From CANJXF01 sp043775015 (GTDB lineage Bacteria > Verrucomicrobiota > Verrucomicrobiia > Limisphaerales > CANJXF01): 8,668 nt of DNA. This document shows positions 1 to 7,729 of the stretch, piece by piece. The DNA lies in NCBI GenBank assembly GCA_043775015.1, contig JAYVSV010000111.1, positions 1 to 8,668 on the forward strand, given 5' to 3'. The position numbers and the translations under genes were made by a program. Position 1 is the stretch's first letter; every line of letters starts with the position of its first letter. A model generated the notes under the pieces. It worked only from the letters and a program-made list of their open reading frames with translations, searched no databases and was not told where the DNA came from.

Positions 1-2
1 AC

Positions 3-71
3 CGGGAACGCTTCAAGACCGACATCTTCTTCCATCTCGGCGGCCTCAACCTCTACCCTCTACCTCAATGA
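3..71 (+). CDS. C-terminal end of an unidentified protein (partial, cut by window edge)
   Basis: An open frame enters from the left edge and stops at TGA 69-71. It gives 22 residues ending in DIFFHLGGLNLYPLPQ. Of the three plus frames this one has the most protein-like composition, with alternating charged and aromatic residues. The competing frame 1 gives a Ser/Thr-rich, low-quality translation up to a TAA near 154. The piece is too short to assign to a family. It runs in the same direction as the ThuA-like gene about 190 bp downstream, so it could be the preceding gene of that transcription unit. That gap is longer than usual for an operon. Confidence 0.45.
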   Translation, partial: RERFKTDIFFHLGGLNLYPLPQ

Positions 72-163
72 ATTTCCCAACGCTAAAGTTGGAAGAACCG
101 GTTTTTGTTACATTATCGGTTTGCGGAACGGCTTGGTTCTAAGCGCCGACACTTAACCTTGCA

Positions 164-187
164 AGCTCTTTCGACAGCTCTTTCGAC
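164..187. repeat. Perfect 12-bp tandem duplication
   Basis: AGCTCTTTCGAC occurs twice head to tail, at 164-175 and 176-187, in the leader region about 80 bp upstream of the ThuA-like start. It is a direct repeat, not an inverted one. It could be a slippage product or a pair of tandem protein-binding sites; nothing in the sequence decides between these. The rest of the 72-264 spacer shows no clear promoter or terminator. Confidence 0.8.
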
Positions 188-264
188 GTTCGTCATTTGA
201 TTCGCGCCGGTTTAAATGAATGCTTTCCAAATGGCGCGAAATTTTTATTCTTACTCACACGCTT

Positions 265-1446
265 ATGAAAATAATTGCTTATCTCTGTCTCGCTTTTGCC
301 TTAACCAGCTCATCCCTTTGCGCCGCCGATAAAAAAATCGTGCTCATCGCCGGGAAGATCAGCCACGGTCCGGGCGAGCACGAACACAACGCCGGAGTTC
401 TCCTGCTCAAGAAGTGTCTGGACAATGTTCCCGGCGTGAAAGCCGAGGCGCATTTGAATGGCTGGCCCGCCGACGCGCAGGCGTTTGACGGCGCGAGCAC
501 GATTCTTCTCTTCATGGACGGCGGCGGCGGCCACGGGGCTTTGCAAGGCGATCATTTGCAACAATTGGATGCGTTGATGAAAAAAGGGGTGGGTCTGGCG
601 TGCGTCCATTACGCGGTGGAACCGACGATTGAAAAGGGGCAGAAGGAATTTCTCGAATGGATTGGCGGCGCGTTTGAAATCAATTGGTCGGTCAACCCGC
701 ATTGGGACGCGAATTTTTCCAAAATACCCAAACACCCGGTGACGCGTGGGGTGAAGCCGTTCACGATCAATGACGAATGGTATTTCAACATGCGTTTCCA
801 TGAAGGGATGAAGGGCGTCACGCCGCTTCTGTCCGCAGTGCCGCCCGAGAGCACGATGAACCGCAAAGATGGAACGCACGAAGGTAATCCGGCGGTGCGG
901 GAAGCGGTCAAACGAGGCGACCCGCAACATGTGGCGTGGGTGTATGATCGTGAAGATGGCGGTCGCGGTTTTGGTTTTACGGGAGCGCACTTTCACAGGA
1001 ACTGGGGCGACGAAAACTTCCGCAAGCTGGTGTTGAACGCGATCCTCTGGACGGCCAAAGCAGATGTGCCGAAAGGGGGCGTGCAATCGGTTGTTACCGA
1101 AGATGACTTGAAACAAAACCTCGATCCTAAAGGTCAAAAAGCGAGCGCGGCCAACATCAACGGCCTCTGGAACTTCAATGTCGAGTCTCCACAGGGGACG
1201 GGCACACCGGTCTTTACCTTCAAACAGGACGGCGAAACATTGACTGGCACTTACAAAGGCGTGCTCGGTGAGTCGCCCGTCACCGGGACGATCAAGGGAA
1301 ACAATGTGAAATTCTCGATCAAAGGAAAGCTTCAGGACGAAGATTTGACGGTGTCTTACACCGGCAAAGTCGAAGGCAAAGACACGATGAAGGGCACGGT
1401 CAAGTTCGGCGAGTTGGGTGAAGGCACTTGGAACGCTAAAAAATAA
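265..1446 (+). CDS. Secreted ThuA-like domain protein with C-terminal beta-rich domain
   Basis: I place the start at ATG 265 (393 aa) rather than the in-frame ATG at 220. The later start gives a canonical signal peptide (MKII, hydrophobic core LCLAFALTSSSL, predicted cleavage after about residue 21), whereas the earlier one adds a polar extension. Residues about 24-265 form a ThuA-like domain, a class I glutamine-amidotransferase-like fold named after trehalose utilisation. Landmarks are KKIVLIAG at the first strand, GLACVHYAV (110-118) at the nucleophile-elbow position, DEWY (170-173) and GFTGAHFHRNW (237-247). Residues about 298-393, starting GLWNF, are a separate beta-rich domain with repeated TGT and KG turns, like domains appended to other PVC secreted proteins. 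The biochemical role of PVC ThuA-like proteins is largely unproven; sugar metabolism or modification is the usual suggestion. The stop codon lies 6 bp before the next gene, so the two are probably co-transcribed. No Shine-Dalgarno is visible. Confidence 0.9.
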   Translation: MKIIAYLCLAFALTSSSLCAADKKIVLIAGKISHGPGEHEHNAGVLLLKKCLDNVPGVKAEAHLNGWPADAQAFDGASTILLFMDGGGGHGALQGDHLQQLDALMKKGVGLACVHYAVEPTIEKGQKEFLEWIGGAFEINWSVNPHWDANFSKIPKHPVTRGVKPFTINDEWYFNMRFHEGMKGVTPLLSAVPPESTMNRKDGTHEGNPAVREAVKRGDPQHVAWVYDREDGGRGFGFTGAHFHRNWGDENFRKLVLNAILWTAKADVPKGGVQSVVTEDDLKQNLDPKGQKASAANINGLWNFNVESPQGTGTPVFTFKQDGETLTGTYKGVLGESPVTGTIKGNNVKFSIKGKLQDEDLTVSYTGKVEGKDTMKGTVKFGELGEGTWNAKK

Positions 1447-1452
1447 ATTGTA

Positions 1453-3486
1453 ATGAAACTCTTTTTTGTCATTCCCGGATTCGTTTTGTCACTGACTGCA
1501 TTGGCTTTCACGACGTTCGCCCAGGACGCCGCAGCTCCTCGCGGTTCCGGCCCGGAAGCCGCTCGGGAAGAATTAAAATCCTTGAAACCGGGTGAGGGTT
1601 TGGCCGTCAGTCTGTTCGCTTCCGAGCCAATGGTTCGCAAGCCAAGCAACATGGATGTGGATGCCCGTGGCCGCGTCTGGATCGTCGAGAACGTAAACTA
1701 TCGTTCCAGCTTCAAGCCGTGGGGAAACCTGCGTCCGGAAGGTGACCGCATCGTGATCCTGGAGGACACCAATGGCGATGGCGTGGCCGACAAGGAAACG
1801 ACGTTTTATCAGGGCGTGGACATCAACGCTTCACTGGGGATTTGTGTGCTGGGCAACAAGGTCATCGCTTCCAGCGGTTCAAACGTCTTCGTCTTCACCG
1901 ACACGAATGGGGACGACAAAGCTGACAAGAAGGAGATTCTGTTCAGCGGCATTTCCGGCTTCGACCACGACCACGGCATTCACGCGTTTGTGTTTGGGCC
2001 GGACGGCAAACTCTATTTCAACTTTGGAAACGCAGGCAAACAATTGAAAAAACCGGACGGCACGCCGGTCATCGACCTGGCCGGTAATGAAGTCAGCGAC
2101 AAGGGCAAGCCCTACCGGGACGGCATGGTCTTCCGTTGCAATCTCGACGGCAGCGAAGTCGAAACGCTTGGCTACAACTTTCGCAACAACTATGAAGTGG
2201 CCGTCGATTCTTTCGGTACACTTTGGCAATCGGACAATGACGACGACGGCAATCGCGGCGTGCGAATCAATTACGTCATGGAATTCGGCAACTTCGGTTA
2301 CAAGGACGAATTGACCGGGGCCGGCTGGGGCGATGGCTGGAAAAAGGCACAGCAAAAAGGCGCGACGGAAACGGAGAAGATATTTTACGAGTGGCATCAA
2401 TACGATCCCGGCGTGGTGCCGAACCTGTTGCATACCGGCGGCGGTTCTCCGACGGGCATCGCAGTTTATGAAGGAAAATTGTTGCCCGAAATTTTCCGCA
2501 ACCAGATCGTTCATTGCGACGCCGGACCGAGTGTGGTTCGCGCTTATCCGGTCAAGGTGGATGGCGCCGGTTATTCCGCCAGCACGGAAAACATTTTGAC
2601 CAGCAGCGACACTTGGTTTCGGCCCTCAGACGTGTGCGTCGCGCCGGATGGCTCGCTTTACGTCGCCGACTGGCACGATCCCGGAGTGGGTGGTCACAAC
2701 ATGGGGGATCACGTGGCGGCCACGATGCGTGGTCGCGTCTATCGCGTAGCGCCGCCGGGCAGCAAGGCAAGCGTTCCCAAACTCAATTTAAAATCCGCCG
2801 CAGGTTGCGCAACCGCGTTGCAATCGCCCAATCAAGCGACGCGCTATCTGGCTTGGACGAAATTGCACGAGATGCAGGGCAAGGCTGAGAAAGAATTGCT
2901 TCGATTGTGGAAGGGCAACGACCCGCGCCAACGCGCCCGCGCACTGCAACTGCTGGCACGCATCAAAGGGAGCGAGAAGAAATATGTTGAGCAGGCTTTG
3001 AAAGATAAAGAATCAGACATCCAAATCGCCGGTTTGCGCATCGCCTGCGAGTTGAAGTTCGATTTGATTCCTTACGTTAAATCACTGGTCAAAGATGCGT
3101 CGCCGCAGGTTCGCCGCGAATGCGCCATCGCGCTCCGTCACAATCCCTCGTCCGAGGCTCCGGCGCTCTGGGCCGAACTCGCCGTCCAACACAACGGCAA
3201 AGATCGTTGGTATCTCGAAGCGCTCGGTATCGGCGCGGATAAACAAGAGGACAAATTCTTTGAGGCATGGCTCGCCAAGGTTGGCAACAAATGGAACACG
3301 CCCGCCGGTCGCGACATCGTCTGGCGGACGCGGAGCAAGAAAACTCCAGCCCTGCTTGCCGAAATCATCAGCGACAAGAACACGTCCGAAAAAGAGCGTG
3401 CGCGTTATTTTCGCGCCCTTGATTTCATTTCAGGACCAGAAAAGGACAATGCGCTGATCACGATTTTGGGACGCGGCGCGCTCTAA
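1453..3486 (+). CDS. PVC-type dehydrogenase-like beta-propeller protein with HEAT-like repeats, lacking the cytochrome c domain
   Basis: This is a 677-residue protein with a signal peptide (MKLFFVIPGFVLSLTALAFTTFAQ). Residues about 40-435 match the N-terminal beta-propeller of the PVC membrane-bound dehydrogenase family (Piru_Ver_Nterm type, related to soluble glucose/sorbosone dehydrogenases). Landmarks are VDARGRVWIVEN (69-80), the fold-typical FGPDGKLYF (181-189), RPSDVCVAPDGSLYVADWHDPGVGGH (390-415) and GRVYRVAP (427-434). Two calcium-loop-like motifs, DTNGDGVADKE (105-115) and DTNGDDKADKKE (150-161), are present, plus an acidic DNDDDGNRG at 261-269. Residues about 455-660 are helical HEAT-like repeats. 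Many family members continue into a C-terminal c-type cytochrome domain with CxxCH. Here no CxxCH exists and the protein stops right after the HEAT region. It may be a naturally short subtype or a truncated one. It is probably a periplasmic sugar-oxidising enzyme or carbohydrate-binding protein; substrate unknown. It is probably translated with the ThuA-like gene 6 bp upstream. Confidence 0.9.
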   Translation: MKLFFVIPGFVLSLTALAFTTFAQDAAAPRGSGPEAAREELKSLKPGEGLAVSLFASEPMVRKPSNMDVDARGRVWIVENVNYRSSFKPWGNLRPEGDRIVILEDTNGDGVADKETTFYQGVDINASLGICVLGNKVIASSGSNVFVFTDTNGDDKADKKEILFSGISGFDHDHGIHAFVFGPDGKLYFNFGNAGKQLKKPDGTPVIDLAGNEVSDKGKPYRDGMVFRCNLDGSEVETLGYNFRNNYEVAVDSFGTLWQSDNDDDGNRGVRINYVMEFGNFGYKDELTGAGWGDGWKKAQQKGATETEKIFYEWHQYDPGVVPNLLHTGGGSPTGIAVYEGKLLPEIFRNQIVHCDAGPSVVRAYPVKVDGAGYSASTENILTSSDTWFRPSDVCVAPDGSLYVADWHDPGVGGHNMGDHVAATMRGRVYRVAPPGSKASVPKLNLKSAAGCATALQSPNQATRYLAWTKLHEMQGKAEKELLRLWKGNDPRQRARALQLLARIKGSEKKYVEQALKDKESDIQIAGLRIACELKFDLIPYVKSLVKDASPQVRRECAIALRHNPSSEAPALWAELAVQHNGKDRWYLEALGIGADKQEDKFFEAWLAKVGNKWNTPAGRDIVWRTRSKKTPALLAEIISDKNTSEKERARYFRALDFISGPEKDNALITILGRGAL

Positions 3487-3492
3487 AACGGA

Positions 3493-3822
3493 TCAAGAAA
3501 GCTCGTTCACTTTCGCGGCGAAGACGAAATCGCTTTCCGTCAGCCCGTCAATCTTGTGTGTCCAGAGCGTGAGTTTGACCTGCCCCCAGGCGAGGTAAAT
3601 GTCGGGATGATGTTGGATTCGTTCCGCGAGTTCGCCGACTTTGTTGGTGAACTCGAGCGCCTTGCGAAAGTCTTTGAATTTATACTCCTTTTCGAGGTGA
3701 TGTTCATTGACGGTTTTCCAACCGTCGCCAAGTTTTTTGGTGAGACGTTTCACTACAACGCCTTTGAGCGGTGGCGTTCCACCTTTGCACGGCGCACATT
3801 CTTTTTCTGCTAATTTATTCAT
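3493..3822 (-). CDS. phhB: Pterin-4a-carbinolamine dehydratase
   Basis: The 109-residue protein belongs to the PCD/DCoH family, which dehydrates 4a-hydroxytetrahydrobiopterin to quinonoid dihydropterin and so recycles the cofactor of aromatic amino acid hydroxylases in the cytosol. The signature is clear: ERIQHHPDIYLAWGQVKLTLWTH (from residue 68), with the catalytic HHP at 71-73, the second histidine H89 in WTH and the acidic D98 in ESD. These correspond to the His-His-Pro, His and Asp of characterised dehydratases. The N-terminus has CAPCKGGTPPL (9-19), an extension common in bacterial members. There is no signal peptide. The gene ends 6 bp from the convergent propeller gene and starts 39 bp after the ceramidase-like stop, so co-transcription with the latter is possible. 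No phenylalanine hydroxylase gene is in the window. No Shine-Dalgarno precedes the ATG. Confidence 0.95.
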   Translation of the reverse strand: MNKLAEKECAPCKGGTPPLKGVVVKRLTKKLGDGWKTVNEHHLEKEYKFKDFRKALEFTNKVGELAERIQHHPDIYLAWGQVKLTLWTHKIDGLTESDFVFAAKVNELS

Positions 3823-3861
3823 CGAAATATTTTGGTTAAGTCTGAGTCGTTTGCTTCGGCT

Positions 3862-5301
3862 CTACTTTACCCCGGCATTGATGAATGACAATTGACGCAA
3901 CAAACTTTCTCGGACCGCCTCGTCGATGCCGGGCGCGTGCTGCGCGGGAGAACTGCGGCGCGCGCGATTCGACTCAGCCACTTCATAGCCACCTTCGGGC
4001 AGCATTTCCTTCGTTGGCAAATAGCCGATTCCCTCCTGGCAATAACCCCACGGCACAATTTGTTTTCCGGGCAGCCATTGCTGAATTTTCGCGCGCCATT
4101 CGACGCACGGTTCGCCGGCGAAATGACAAACCCACTGGTTTTCCGCCAACCGAATCAAGCCGACGGGCCACGCGTCACCTTTCGCAAGACCGAGGCCGGA
4201 GTCGTAGCACGAAAGCCAATAATCGCTCACTGCTTTCAGGAATTCATTCGTTTTCGAGATGCCGTCGGCGTGTAGTTTTTCGTAGTAATCGCGCGCAGGC
4301 GGTTTGTCGCGCGGCAGAAATACGCGATCACCTGCGCCTGCGATATTCAGCGAGAGGATTTTCCCTTTGCCCTTCAGCGCCGCCAGAGCGTCATTCGCCA
4401 AATCCGTTCCGACCTTTTGCAAATCGGCCGCAGTCGATGCGCGAAAACGTTTATTCGCAAGATCCGCCACGGCGCGCGGTCGAACATCGCCCGCCAGTCC
4501 TTGGACGAATTGCGCATGAACGTTTTTGCCCAACTGCTCGCGTAAGACATTGCGAGTCACTCCGGGAAAATCCGCCGAGAACGCGGCGATCGCGTAGCCG
4601 TAAACCACCACGGGATGACAGGCGTAGGAAAAAATTACGGCAGGTGCGCGATCATCCTGCGGCGATAATTTCATGACCCAAACGTTTTCGTCGAACGGCC
4701 CGTCCGCGTCAGGAATGATTCCGCGCGCGCCGAGTTTGTTTTTACCACGACGATTGATGGCGACCTGGGATTTGCCTTCGAAAACTTCGACTTTGACGGG
4801 TGACATGGATTTCGCCGCAGCGCGCGTGGCGGAAATAATTTTTTCTTCGAGCGAATTAAAATAGTCGATTTCAATTTGCGGCGCAGGACCGACTCCCGCC
4901 ATCAAACTGCGGATCATGTACGGCCCGCTGTGCGTGTGGGAACAATTCAGCACGACCAGATTCCAAGACACACCGAGTTCGTGGACGATATCGAGCCGAA
5001 TTTTTTCACTCAATTCATGCGCCATCCCGATGAGATCGAGCGAAACCAAAACGAACCCGACACCGTTTGCATCTTTGAGGTAAAGCACTTGCGCGAAGAG
5101 TGGATCGAGAACTTTTTCCGAAGCGGTCGCGGGAGCGCCACGTCCGCCAAGCGCAATGCCGGGCGGCGGCGTAACATCGACTTCTGCCCAACCGGCGGAT
5201 GCGATGGTCGCTTTCGTTTCGGCAGCTTGCATCACAAGGCAAGCGATGGAGACGAGCGCGGTTACGAAAAGTTTGGTACCGGGGTTTGAGGTCAATTTCA
5301 T
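3862..5301 (-). CDS. Secreted neutral/alkaline ceramidase-like hydrolase (N-terminal-domain type)
   Basis: I chose ATG 5301 (479 aa), which begins a clean signal peptide (MKLTSNPGTKLFVTALVSIACLVMQA). An in-frame TTG at 5316 would add five residues. The mature protein begins with the family hallmark GWAEVDVTPPPGIALGGRG (37-55). Zinc-site motifs of the neutral ceramidase fold follow: NCSHTHSGP (119-127), SYACHPVVV (225-233) with the second His, and SADFPG (242-247). Further on are QGLAGDVRPR (267-276), GEPCVEW (396-402; E397 is a plausible metal ligand) and GGYE (437-440; a plausible Tyr ligand). True bacterial neutral ceramidases are about 650 residues with a C-terminal Ig-like domain. That domain is absent here, as in many PVC homologues, so ceramide N-deacylation should not be assumed; another amide or ester substrate is possible. 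It acts outside the cytoplasm. A 50-bp gap separates it from the upstream membrane-protein gene on the same strand. Confidence 0.88.
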   Translation of the reverse strand: MKLTSNPGTKLFVTALVSIACLVMQAAETKATIASAGWAEVDVTPPPGIALGGRGAPATASEKVLDPLFAQVLYLKDANGVGFVLVSLDLIGMAHELSEKIRLDIVHELGVSWNLVVLNCSHTHSGPYMIRSLMAGVGPAPQIEIDYFNSLEEKIISATRAAAKSMSPVKVEVFEGKSQVAINRRGKNKLGARGIIPDADGPFDENVWVMKLSPQDDRAPAVIFSYACHPVVVYGYAIAAFSADFPGVTRNVLREQLGKNVHAQFVQGLAGDVRPRAVADLANKRFRASTAADLQKVGTDLANDALAALKGKGKILSLNIAGAGDRVFLPRDKPPARDYYEKLHADGISKTNEFLKAVSDYWLSCYDSGLGLAKGDAWPVGLIRLAENQWVCHFAGEPCVEWRAKIQQWLPGKQIVPWGYCQEGIGYLPTKEMLPEGGYEVAESNRARRSSPAQHAPGIDEAVRESLLRQLSFINAGVK

Positions 5302-5310
5302 TATGACTGA

Positions 5311-5338
5311 GTTCAAAAGCTCAAAAAAGTTTTCGAAC
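5311..5338 (-). other. Imperfect hairpin just upstream of the ceramidase-like start
   Basis: The 28-bp stretch between the membrane-protein gene and the ceramidase-like start can fold on itself. GTTC (5311-5314) pairs with GAAC (5335-5338). After one mismatch, AAAAGCT-type bases pair with AGTTTT, leaving an A-rich loop (T-rich on the transcribed strand). It lies about 10 nt before the chosen ATG. It could be a weak terminator/attenuator or simply AT-rich leader sequence; there is no proper T-tract after the stem. Confidence 0.3.
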
Positions 5339-5351
5339 AGGCTCGCTATGA

Positions 5352-5762
5352 TTAAACGGCGTCCTCTCGCTTACTCTCACGAAGTGCGTAAACAATCGCG
5401 TACAGCATCGGTAGCCAGATCAAAACGACCTCAGTTAGTGGCAACGGATTTTGTCCTTGGAGAAGTCCGCCAAGCCAAGTCCGCATCACAATGAAAAGGG
5501 CGGTCGCAACAACGCCAGCACCCAGAGCAAGACACGCTCTGGTCCGACGTCGTATTAGCTGCCTTCCTGAAAAACAAAGAATGGCAACGATCGCGTTCCA
5601 GAAGGCTCCCCAATATAAAACATGTGAAAGTTGCTGCTCACCGCGCTGCGGGGTTATGTTCGCCAGCCAAATATTCAATGGTGTAAACACACCATAAAGG
5701 ATGGCGAGGATGATGAGAATCACGGAAACGGGCCGCCAACGGAAGAAGTGTCGAGCACTCAT
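5352..5762 (-). CDS. Small four-helix membrane protein of unknown function
   Basis: This is a 136-residue protein that I do not recognise. It has a short basic N-terminus (MSARHFFRWR), then four hydrophobic segments at about residues 12-34, 48-65, 77-98 and 108-127. Basic loops such as RQLIRRRTR (67-75) and the charged tail RESKREDAV flank them, which is typical of a small inner-membrane protein with both ends in the cytoplasm. Trp and Tyr residues sit at the membrane borders. There are no catalytic motifs or cysteine pairs. The gene lies between the sulfatase (stop 144 bp upstream) and the ceramidase-like gene (start 50 bp downstream), all on one strand, so it may be co-expressed with them. 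The hydrophobicity pattern and clean start and stop support a real gene; the competing frames on the other strand look like shadows. Confidence 0.75.
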   Translation of the reverse strand: MSARHFFRWRPVSVILIILAILYGVFTPLNIWLANITPQRGEQQLSHVLYWGAFWNAIVAILCFSGRQLIRRRTRACLALGAGVVATALFIVMRTWLGGLLQGQNPLPLTEVVLIWLPMLYAIVYALRESKREDAV

Positions 5763-5906
5763 AATGCGTGCTGCCGTGTAAAGCGGCGGAATTGCCGGAT
5801 AACAGGTTTCATGGGATGGACGCTAGACTTGCCTTTTCTTCGTGTCCAGCAAAGGTGTTAAGCATGCCGTGAAAATGAAGTTCATCCTGCTGTCAGTTTG
5901 CGGTTA

Positions 5907-7631
5907 TTATTTCTTTGCTGTCGGCCGACCGCGCCAGGAACCGAGTGGCAAAACATTCGCGCGCTCTGCCCAGCGATCCCATTTGGCGGAAAGCTCGCGC
6001 ACTTTTTCCGGCAGTTCCTTGGCCAGGTCGTGTGCTTCCGTCCGGTCGTTGGCCATGTCGTAAAGTTCCCACGGCTCATTTTCCTTTGCGACCAATTTCC
6101 ATTGGCCGTCACGAATGGCGCGATTTCCTTCGTGCTCCCAGAAAATCGGTTCTTTTCGCTGGGCGACCTCTCCTTTGAAAATCGGTTGTAACGTCACTCC
6201 TTCCATCGGCTTGATTTTTTCGCCGCGCACTTCTGTCGGATAATTCGCTCCAGAAACATCCACGCATGTCGCCATCAGATCGATCAAATGACCGGGCTGT
6301 TGCGCGAACTTCCCGCGTTGTTTCGCTTCAATTCCTTTTGGCCAATGAACAATCAACGGCGTGCTGATGCCGCCTTCGTGAACCCAATGTTTGTATTCAC
6401 GAAACGGCGTATTCGAAACGTTCGCCCAGGCTCGGCCATAAGCGATAAAGCTGTCCTCAGCACCCGGCATCACCTCGGGACCCATCAGGACTTTGCGCCC
6501 GTCGCGCGTTTGCGTGGGCGCGATTTTTGTCTGAAGATCATTCGGCCAGTACGGTTTAATTTCAGCCGAAGATTTCTCAACTCGAGCCGTTCGCCCCATT
6601 ACTTCAGCGCAACCCCCGTTGTCTTGCAGGAAAAAAATCAACGTGTTGTCGAGGCGCCCGCTTTTTTTTAATTGCGCAACAATCCGGCCAATTCCTTGAT
6701 CCATGTTGTCCACCATCGCGGCGAAAACTTCCATGCAACGCGATTCCCACGCCCGGTTTTCCACGGTGGACCAATCGCCGACCTGCGGCGCGACCGTCCA
6801 TTTTGCATCAAGCAATCCCAGCTTTTTCAATTGTTTGATGCGCGCCTCGCGCACCGGCCCGTAGCCGCCGTCGAATTTGCCGCGATATTTTGCGATGTCT
6901 TTTTCCAGCGCGTGCATCGGCCAGTGCGCGGCGGTATAAGCGACATACAGGAAAAACGGTTTCACGGGCGATTCCTTTTCGTGCTGCTGAAGAAAACGAA
7001 CGGCGTTATCGCTGATCGCCTCAGTGTAATAGAATTTTTTTGGTTTATACTCGGGATCATTTTCCGGAGTGATAAATGTATTCTGCCGGCACAACGCGGC
7101 TGGGTCGTAGTAACTGCCGCCTCCCTTGACCGTGCCGTAAAATTTGTCGAAGCCGCGCTGCACCGGCCAATTGGAATTGTCGCTGTCCACCTCATCGAAC
7201 CGCGTGACGTGCCACTTGCCGCACATGTAAGTGCGATAGTCCTCTGTCCGCAAAACTTCCGGGATCGTGACGCATTGCTGATTCAAATTGCCGCGAAAAC
7301 CGTCCACGCCGCTGTCATGCGTCATGTGACCCATTCCGGCTTGATGCGGATAAAGCCCGGTCAGCAACGCAGCCCGCGTCGGACAACAGCGCGCGGTGTT
7401 GTAGAACTGGGTGAAACGAATCCCGTTTTTCGCCAACGAATCCAGGTGGGGCGTTTTGATTTCTCCGCCGTAACAGCCAAGGTCGGAGAACCCCATGTCA
7501 TCCGAAAGAATGATCAGGATATTTGGTTTGGCCGCACCGAAAAGGGTGGAGGCAGACCAACATGCTCCGCAACAAACGGCGACCAGAAACCAGCTCCACG
7601 AGCCTGAACGGGAACGGGAAAGTTTATCCAT
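5907..7631 (-). CDS. Secreted sulfatase (arylsulfatase family, formylglycine-dependent)
   Basis: I place the start at ATG 7631 (574 aa); an in-frame TTG at 7640 would add three residues. A signal peptide with a Trp- and Cys-rich core (residues about 11-31) ends near FGA/AKPN. The alkaline-phosphatase-like sulfatase fold then shows its standard landmarks. They are PNILIILSDDMGFSDLGCYGG (from 36) with metal ligands D44 and D45, ARCCPTRAALLTG (80-92) with the CxPxR motif, GKWH (138-141), AAHWP (234-238), LQDNGG (336-341) with D337 and N338, and YKHWVHEGG (413-421). C82 is the residue expected to be converted to formylglycine. The C-terminal subdomain is complete (QWKLVAKENEPWELYDMANDRTEAHDLA, from 510, is typical). 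The enzyme hydrolyses sulfate esters, probably on a sulfated glycan, outside the cytoplasm. It needs a formylglycine-generating enzyme encoded elsewhere. Exact subfamily and substrate cannot be read from the sequence. Confidence 0.95.
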   Translation of the reverse strand: MDKLSRSRSGSWSWFLVAVCCGACWSASTLFGAAKPNILIILSDDMGFSDLGCYGGEIKTPHLDSLAKNGIRFTQFYNTARCCPTRAALLTGLYPHQAGMGHMTHDSGVDGFRGNLNQQCVTIPEVLRTEDYRTYMCGKWHVTRFDEVDSDNSNWPVQRGFDKFYGTVKGGGSYYDPAALCRQNTFITPENDPEYKPKKFYYTEAISDNAVRFLQQHEKESPVKPFFLYVAYTAAHWPMHALEKDIAKYRGKFDGGYGPVREARIKQLKKLGLLDAKWTVAPQVGDWSTVENRAWESRCMEVFAAMVDNMDQGIGRIVAQLKKSGRLDNTLIFFLQDNGGCAEVMGRTARVEKSSAEIKPYWPNDLQTKIAPTQTRDGRKVLMGPEVMPGAEDSFIAYGRAWANVSNTPFREYKHWVHEGGISTPLIVHWPKGIEAKQRGKFAQQPGHLIDLMATCVDVSGANYPTEVRGEKIKPMEGVTLQPIFKGEVAQRKEPIFWEHEGNRAIRDGQWKLVAKENEPWELYDMANDRTEAHDLAKELPEKVRELSAKWDRWAERANVLPLGSWRGRPTAKK

Positions 7632-7658
7632 ATATTTCAAAGTTGTTGAAAAGCTTAA

Positions 7659-7704
7659 CGCTGCTTTGTGAGCGAGACACGAGAATTCGACCTTGAAAGC
7701 AGCG
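7659..7704. promoter_or_regulatory. 9-bp perfect inverted repeat in the divergent intergenic region
   Basis: CGCTGCTTT (7659-7667) and AAAGCAGCG (7696-7704) are exact inverted copies separated by 28 bp. They lie between the sulfatase start (7631, minus) and the broken small membrane gene (7730, plus). The position would suit an operator or a leader stem-loop affecting the sulfatase transcript. Function is inferred from position only, and arms of this length could arise by chance. Confidence 0.35.
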
Positions 7705-7729
7705 ACCCAATCAAGTTATAGCCTTCACC

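Noticed and set aside
310..1137. Minus-strand open frame (275 codons) opposite the ThuA-like gene
   Set aside because: Antisense shadow; no start context and no family features, while the plus strand encodes the ThuA motifs and signal peptide.
3487..3492. Bidirectional terminator between the convergent genes
   Set aside because: The gap is only 6 bp and no stem-loop with T-tract is visible there.
3885..4676. Long plus-strand open frame (263 codons) opposite the ceramidase-like gene
   Set aside because: Arg-rich shadow translation; the minus strand carries the recognisable hydrolase.
6672..7607. Long plus-strand open frame (311 codons) opposite the sulfatase
   Set aside because: It is a shadow of the sulfatase coding strand, which has a complete set of catalytic motifs.
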